From assembly GCA_036841525.1 (NCBI GenBank), contig DAITVZ010000116.1:1-9147 (forward strand): a DNA stretch of 9,147 nucleotides. The letters are read 5' to 3'. The stretch is from JAAYEA01 sp012689325. GTDB taxonomy: Bacteria; Chloroflexota; Anaerolineae; JAAYEA01. Shown one piece after another: positions 5,874-9,147 of the stretch (position 1 is the first letter of the stretch; the number at the start of each line of letters is the position of its first letter). A program made the position numbers and the translations under genes. The notes below the pieces were generated by a model that was not told the origin of the DNA, did not search any database, and was given only the letters and a program-made list of their open reading frames with translations.

Positions 5874-7871
5874 GTGAACTGGTTGTGGATCGCCCCCGTC
5901 GCAGGCGTCATCTCGCTCGCCGTCGGCCTCTACCTGTACTACTGGGTAGTGAAAAAGCACGACCTTGGCGATAAGCAGAAGGAAATCAGCGGCGCCATCC
6001 AGGAAGGCGCCTATGCCTACCTGAAGCGGCTCTACCAGGCCCTGGCGGGCGTGGTGGTCGTGGTCGGGTTGGTGCTGCTGGTCATGTTCGACTACCGCGT
6101 TGCCCTGGCCTACGTCTTTGGCTCGGCCTGCTCGGCCGCCGCTGGCTACCTGGGCATGAGCATCGCCCTCCGCGCCAACGGCCGCACCGCTTGGGCCGCG
6201 CAGGGTGGGTTGGGCAAGGCCTTCCCCGTCGCCTTCTACGCCGGCGGCGTCATGGGCTTGGCCGTGGTCGGCGTCGCCCTGTTGGGCATGAGCATCCTCT
6301 ATGCGATCTTTGGCGACGAGCAGGTCGTGCTCGGCTTTAGCTTTGGCGCCAGCGCGCTGGCCCTGTTGGCCAAGGCCGGCGGCGGCATCTACACCAAGAC
6401 CGCCGACATCGGCGCGGACCTGGTGGGCAAGGTCGAGCTGAGCATCCCCGAAGACGACCCGCGCAACCCCGCCGTCATCGCCGATAACGTGGGCGATAAC
6501 GTGGGCGATGTGGCCGGCATGGGCGCTGACATTTTCGACTCGTACGTGGCCAGCATGGTCGCCGCCATGCTCCTCGGCGCCGAGTTGTACGGCGACTCGG
6601 ATCCCATCTTTGTCATCCTGCCGCTGGTCCTCGCCGCCGTCGGCGTCCTGGCCTCGTTGGTGGGCATGTACCTCGTCAAGGTCAAAGAGGGCGAGAACCC
6701 CGGCCGGGCGCTCAACCGCGGCACCATCTTTACCTGCATCGCCTACACGATCCTGGCCCTGGGCATCATCCAACTGATCGGCGTGAACATGGGCATCTTC
6801 TGGGCGACCATCGCCGGCATGCTCGCGGGCGTGATCATCGGTTTCACCTCCGACTATTACACCTCCATCGAGCAGAAAGCCGTCAAGGACACCGCTCAGG
6901 CCTCGCTCACTGGCCCCGCCATCACCATCCTGACCGGGTTCTCCTACGGCCTGATCTCCATCGTGCCCGCCATCCTGGGCATCGTGGGCGCTACGCTGGC
7001 CTCGTACTTTGTGGCTGAGGCCGCTGGCCTCGATGGCGTCTACGGCATCGCCATGGCCGCCGTCGGCATGTTGTCCATCAGCGGCATGATCGTTTCCGCC
7101 GACGCCTATGGCCCCATCGTGGACAACTCGGCCGGCATCGCCGAAATGTCCGGCATGCCCGAGTCCGTGATCGAAGTCGGCGAGGAGCTGGACGCGGCGG
7201 GCAACACCGCCAAGGCCATCACCAAGGGCTTTGCCATCGGCGCCGCCGCGCTGACCGTGCTGGCCCTGTTCCACGCCTATAGCAACGAAGTCGGCCTGCC
7301 CGACGGGCTCAACTTGCTGAGCCCCGTGGTCCTGGCGGGCATCTTCCTGGGCGCCATGATGCCTCCGCTCTTCTCCGCCCTGACCATCCTTTCGGTGGGC
7401 CGCAACGCCTTTGTCATGGTTAACGAGGTCCGCCGTCAGTTCCGCGAGATCCCCGGCCTGATGGAAGGCACCGGCAAGCCGGACTATGCCGCGTGCGTGG
7501 ACATCGCCTCCCGCGGCGCGATGAAGGAACTGATCGCCCCAGGGCTGTTGGCGCTGGTGACCCCGGTCCTCGTCGGCTTTATCCTGGGCAAGTACGCCCT
7601 GGGCGGCTTCCTGGGCGGCAGCATCTTTACTGGCCTGATCTTTGCCCTGCTGATGGCCAACGCGGGCGGCCTGTGGGATAACGCCAAAAAGTACATCGAG
7701 AGCGGCGCTCACGGCGGCAAGGGCTCGGATGCCCATAAGGCAGCCGTGGTCGGCGACACCGTTGGCGATCCCTTCAAGGACACCGCCGGCCCCTCGATCA
7801 ACACGCTCATCACCGTCATGTCCCTGGTCGCTACCGTGTTCGCGCCTTTCATGGGCGACGGCATCTTCTAG
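5874..7871 (+). CDS. hppA: Membrane-bound H+-translocating pyrophosphatase, K+-independent type
   Basis: 665 residues, normal for bacterial HppA, which usually has about 16 membrane helices. It hydrolyses cytoplasmic pyrophosphate and pumps ions out across the membrane. The start is GTG 5874, with AGGAGG (5860-5865) 8 bases upstream and a typical hydrophobic first helix. Catalytic motifs are present: YTKTADIGADLVGKVE, then EDDPRNPAVIADNVGDNVGD (193-212) with the Mg-binding acids; ADAYGPIVDNSAGIAEM around 409-425; and GDTVGDPFKDT (627-637). Lys447 in GNTAKAITKG (443-452) is at the position that separates K+-independent (Lys) from K+-dependent (Ala) enzymes, with Thr450 at the companion site. 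Known Na+-pumping members are K+-dependent, so proton pumping is the better call. Asp222 (in ADIFDSY) sits where many relatives have Glu in the ion-gating helix. It has its own promoter and terminator, so it is probably monocistronic, with the long leader suggesting post-transcriptional control. Confidence 0.97.
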   Translation: MNWLWIAPVAGVISLAVGLYLYYWVVKKHDLGDKQKEISGAIQEGAYAYLKRLYQALAGVVVVVGLVLLVMFDYRVALAYVFGSACSAAAGYLGMSIALRANGRTAWAAQGGLGKAFPVAFYAGGVMGLAVVGVALLGMSILYAIFGDEQVVLGFSFGASALALLAKAGGGIYTKTADIGADLVGKVELSIPEDDPRNPAVIADNVGDNVGDVAGMGADIFDSYVASMVAAMLLGAELYGDSDPIFVILPLVLAAVGVLASLVGMYLVKVKEGENPGRALNRGTIFTCIAYTILALGIIQLIGVNMGIFWATIAGMLAGVIIGFTSDYYTSIEQKAVKDTAQASLTGPAITILTGFSYGLISIVPAILGIVGATLASYFVAEAAGLDGVYGIAMAAVGMLSISGMIVSADAYGPIVDNSAGIAEMSGMPESVIEVGEELDAAGNTAKAITKGFAIGAAALTVLALFHAYSNEVGLPDGLNLLSPVVLAGIFLGAMMPPLFSALTILSVGRNAFVMVNEVRRQFREIPGLMEGTGKPDYAACVDIASRGAMKELIAPGLLALVTPVLVGFILGKYALGGFLGGSIFTGLIFALLMANAGGLWDNAKKYIESGAHGGKGSDAHKAAVVGDTVGDPFKDTAGPSINTLITVMSLVATVFAPFMGDGIF

Positions 7872-7921
7872 GGTCGACCAATCGCTCGGGAGCGCGCCTC
7901 TCGAGCTTGGGCCGAGACGAC

Positions 7922-7958
7922 ACAGGGGCCATCCACGTGGATGGCCCCTGTTTTCTTT
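7922..7958 (+). terminator. Strong intrinsic terminator after hppA
   Basis: A perfect 30-base palindrome has arms ACAGGGGCCATCCAC (7922-7936) and GTGGATGGCCCCTGT (7937-7951). As RNA it gives about 13 base pairs around a tetraloop, and it runs straight into TTTTCTTT (7951-7958). No matching T-run exists on the other strand, so it acts for + strand transcripts. It lies 50 bases after the hppA stop and only 17 bases before the next start codon. Confidence 0.93.
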
Positions 7959-7975
7959 AGCGAGGTATAGAAGCC

Positions 7976-9076
7976 ATGGGCCAGATTGTGCAGCTCCGAG
8001 CAGGGGAGACAACCTATGTGCCCGCGCCCTGGGCCGGCGCAGTCCCGGCGGGGGCCGAGATCCAGGCATTCGACCTGGCCGACCCGGCCAGCGCGAGCCG
8101 CGCCCTGCGGGATCTGCAGCGTGAGGGATGGCTCGTCGCCCGCGGCGCCTGGGCCGAGATCGAGGCCCTGCTGGATGGGGTGGGCGCCCGAGCAGGTGCC
8201 CGCCCGGAGCGCCGGCGTCGCGGCCCCGACCCCGCGCGCGAGGCGCAGCGCCGCGTCCTGATGACCGCCTCGCCGGATGGCTGGCTCGACACGCGCCCGC
8301 CGATCCACCTACCGCACCTGCTGGAGCTGCTGGGCGACCAGCGGGACGCCAGCGGAGGGCTGCCGCTCCTGTTCCCCGCCCTCGCTGCCCGCGAGCTGAT
8401 GTCCACCCTGGACGAGCGCTACCCGGTGCGGGCGCTGGGCGCCGAGCTGGTAGCCCCCAAGATGGTGCTCCAGCCGCGGCAACAGGAGGTCTATGACCTG
8501 TTCGAGGCCCGGCTGCTGGCCCTGCGCGAGGGGCTGCCGCCCAACCTGACGGCGCTGGACATGGGCTGCGGCTCCGGCGCGGTGGCGCTGCTGCTGGCCC
8601 GGCTGCTGGAGCCGCTGCGCCCCACCGTCTGGGCCACGGACACCCTCCCCGAGGCGCTGGCCTCGACCCGTATGAATCTCGACCGGCTGGCTGCGCGGGG
8701 GCTGGTGCGCGCCGAATCGGTGCGCGTGACCGATGGCGGCGACCTGTACGAGCCGCTGGGAGATCACGCCTTCGACCTGATCGCCTTTAACCCGCCCTGG
8801 GCCAACGCCCGCGCGCGTACCAGGCTGGAGGTGGCCCGCTTCGATTTCGGCCAGCACACCCTGCGTCGCTTCCTGGAGGCGACCCCGGCGCGCCTGCGCC
8901 CCGGCGGGCGGCTATTGCTCTTTTACGCCGACAACGCCGGGCCTAAGGCGCTGGAGGGCGTTCGCGCCGCCGCCGAGGCCGCAGGTCTGGCCATCGTAGC
9001 GGCCCTGTCCAAGCGCATCCGCGTGGCGCGGCGGTGGGAGCACATCTATCTGTACGAGATCGTGCCGGCCTCGTAG
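7976..9076 (+). CDS. Class I SAM-dependent methyltransferase with NPPW motif; target unknown
   Basis: 366 residues, ATG start with GAGG (7962-7965) 10 bases upstream. The catalytic domain covers about residues 165-362. The SAM-binding motif I is LDMGCGSGAVALLLA, with D195 to A202 at its core. An acidic residue follows strand 2 (TVWATDTLPEAL). The active-site motif IV is DLIAFNPPW, with Asn272-Pro-Pro-Trp275, and a late strand reads PGGRLLLFYA. An (N/D)PP(Y/F/W) motif marks enzymes that methylate planar nitrogens: glutamine amide as in PrmC, or exocyclic amines of bases as in RsmC/RlmG/TrmN6. The first 160 residues contain an Arg-rich patch (RPERRRRG, about 79-87) and no domain I can name; they may bind the substrate. 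It is not PrmC itself, since the N-terminal helical bundle and NPPY are absent. The gene sits directly after the hppA terminator with no clear promoter. The frame is intact and ends at TAG 9074-9076. Confidence 0.85.
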   Translation: MGQIVQLRAGETTYVPAPWAGAVPAGAEIQAFDLADPASASRALRDLQREGWLVARGAWAEIEALLDGVGARAGARPERRRRGPDPAREAQRRVLMTASPDGWLDTRPPIHLPHLLELLGDQRDASGGLPLLFPALAARELMSTLDERYPVRALGAELVAPKMVLQPRQQEVYDLFEARLLALREGLPPNLTALDMGCGSGAVALLLARLLEPLRPTVWATDTLPEALASTRMNLDRLAARGLVRAESVRVTDGGDLYEPLGDHAFDLIAFNPPWANARARTRLEVARFDFGQHTLRRFLEATPARLRPGGRLLLFYADNAGPKALEGVRAAAEAAGLAIVAALSKRIRVARRWEHIYLYEIVPAS

Positions 9077-9147
9077 GGGCAGGCCCCCGTGCCATCTGCT
9101 CCAACTAATTCAAGTTGCTTGAAAGGCCAAGTGGCCGTATGCTCTCG
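9077..9147. other. Non-coding tail with two small inverted repeats and a weak promoter-like site
   Basis: This segment after the methyltransferase stop is less GC-rich than the genes. TTCAAG (9109-9114) and CTTGAA (9118-9123) form a 6-base inverted repeat with a 3-base centre. GGCCA (9125-9129) and TGGCC (9132-9136) form another with a 2-base centre. No T-run follows either one, so I do not call a terminator. TTGCTT (9115-9120) and TATGCT (9138-9143) are 17 bases apart and could be a poor sigma70 promoter for a gene beyond the window. The window ends before this can be judged. Confidence 0.3.

Noticed and set aside
5555..5974. A 139-codon + strand frame covering the tsaD end, the hppA leader and the hppA start
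   Set aside because: It overlaps both genes out of frame, includes the promoter, and shows no protein-like pattern.
6483..6506. An exact tandem repeat of a 12-base unit (GATAACGTGGGC twice)
   Set aside because: It encodes the conserved DNVGDNVGD catalytic motif of HppA, so protein function explains it; it is not a repeat element.
5757..8069. A 770-codon open frame on the minus strand, opposite hppA
   Set aside because: Its protein is a low-complexity His/Gly/Asp/Gln mix with no motifs, and it covers hppA and its terminator. The + strand HppA has all family motifs. The equal length to the PP2C-like protein is coincidence.

Overview
This is a high-GC bacterial chromosomal segment (well above 60% G+C by eye) in which every convincing gene lies on the + strand. 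Gene content is mostly core metabolism. The mixture of a K+-independent membrane pyrophosphatase, a long TsaD and a phosphatase-like/transmembrane/beta-propeller protein is most reminiscent of Chloroflexota (Anaerolineae-like). That placement is an inference from protein flavour, not a measured result. I see no tRNA, rRNA, insertion sequence, integrase, CRISPR array or phage gene.

Left block (1-5633): four tightly spaced genes, probably one transcript. These are the 3' part of xpt (xanthine phosphoribosyltransferase), guaA (GMP synthase), a 770-residue membrane protein with a degenerate PP2C-like domain and an NHL-type propeller, and tsaD (t6A tRNA modification). Gaps are 9, 40 and 13 bases, and ribosome-binding sites overlap the upstream stop codon for guaA and tsaD. 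Xpt and GuaA form a direct route xanthine -> XMP -> GMP.

Middle block (5630-7958): a strong sigma70-type promoter (TTGACA, 16-base spacer, TAAAAT) overlaps the tsaD stop. It should start a transcript with an unusually long leader of about 210 bases before hppA, a GTG-started H+-pumping pyrophosphatase. The leader holds two consecutive hairpins. It also holds a C/U-rich stretch perfectly complementary over 8 bases to the hppA Shine-Dalgarno sequence, plus a second segment able to compete for that stretch. This is the best candidate in the window for an undescribed regulatory element. The unit ends at a textbook intrinsic terminator.

Right block (7976-9147): a 366-residue class I SAM-dependent methyltransferase with an NPPW motif and an unrecognised N-terminal region begins only 17 bases after that terminator. 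After it come 71 bases of non-coding sequence with small inverted repeats and a weak promoter-like arrangement.

Functionally, GMP synthase releases pyrophosphate, and nucleic-acid and protein synthesis do so generally. HppA turns that pyrophosphate into a proton gradient. The genes are plausible neighbours in energy-sparing growth, although the window does not prove a shared purpose.
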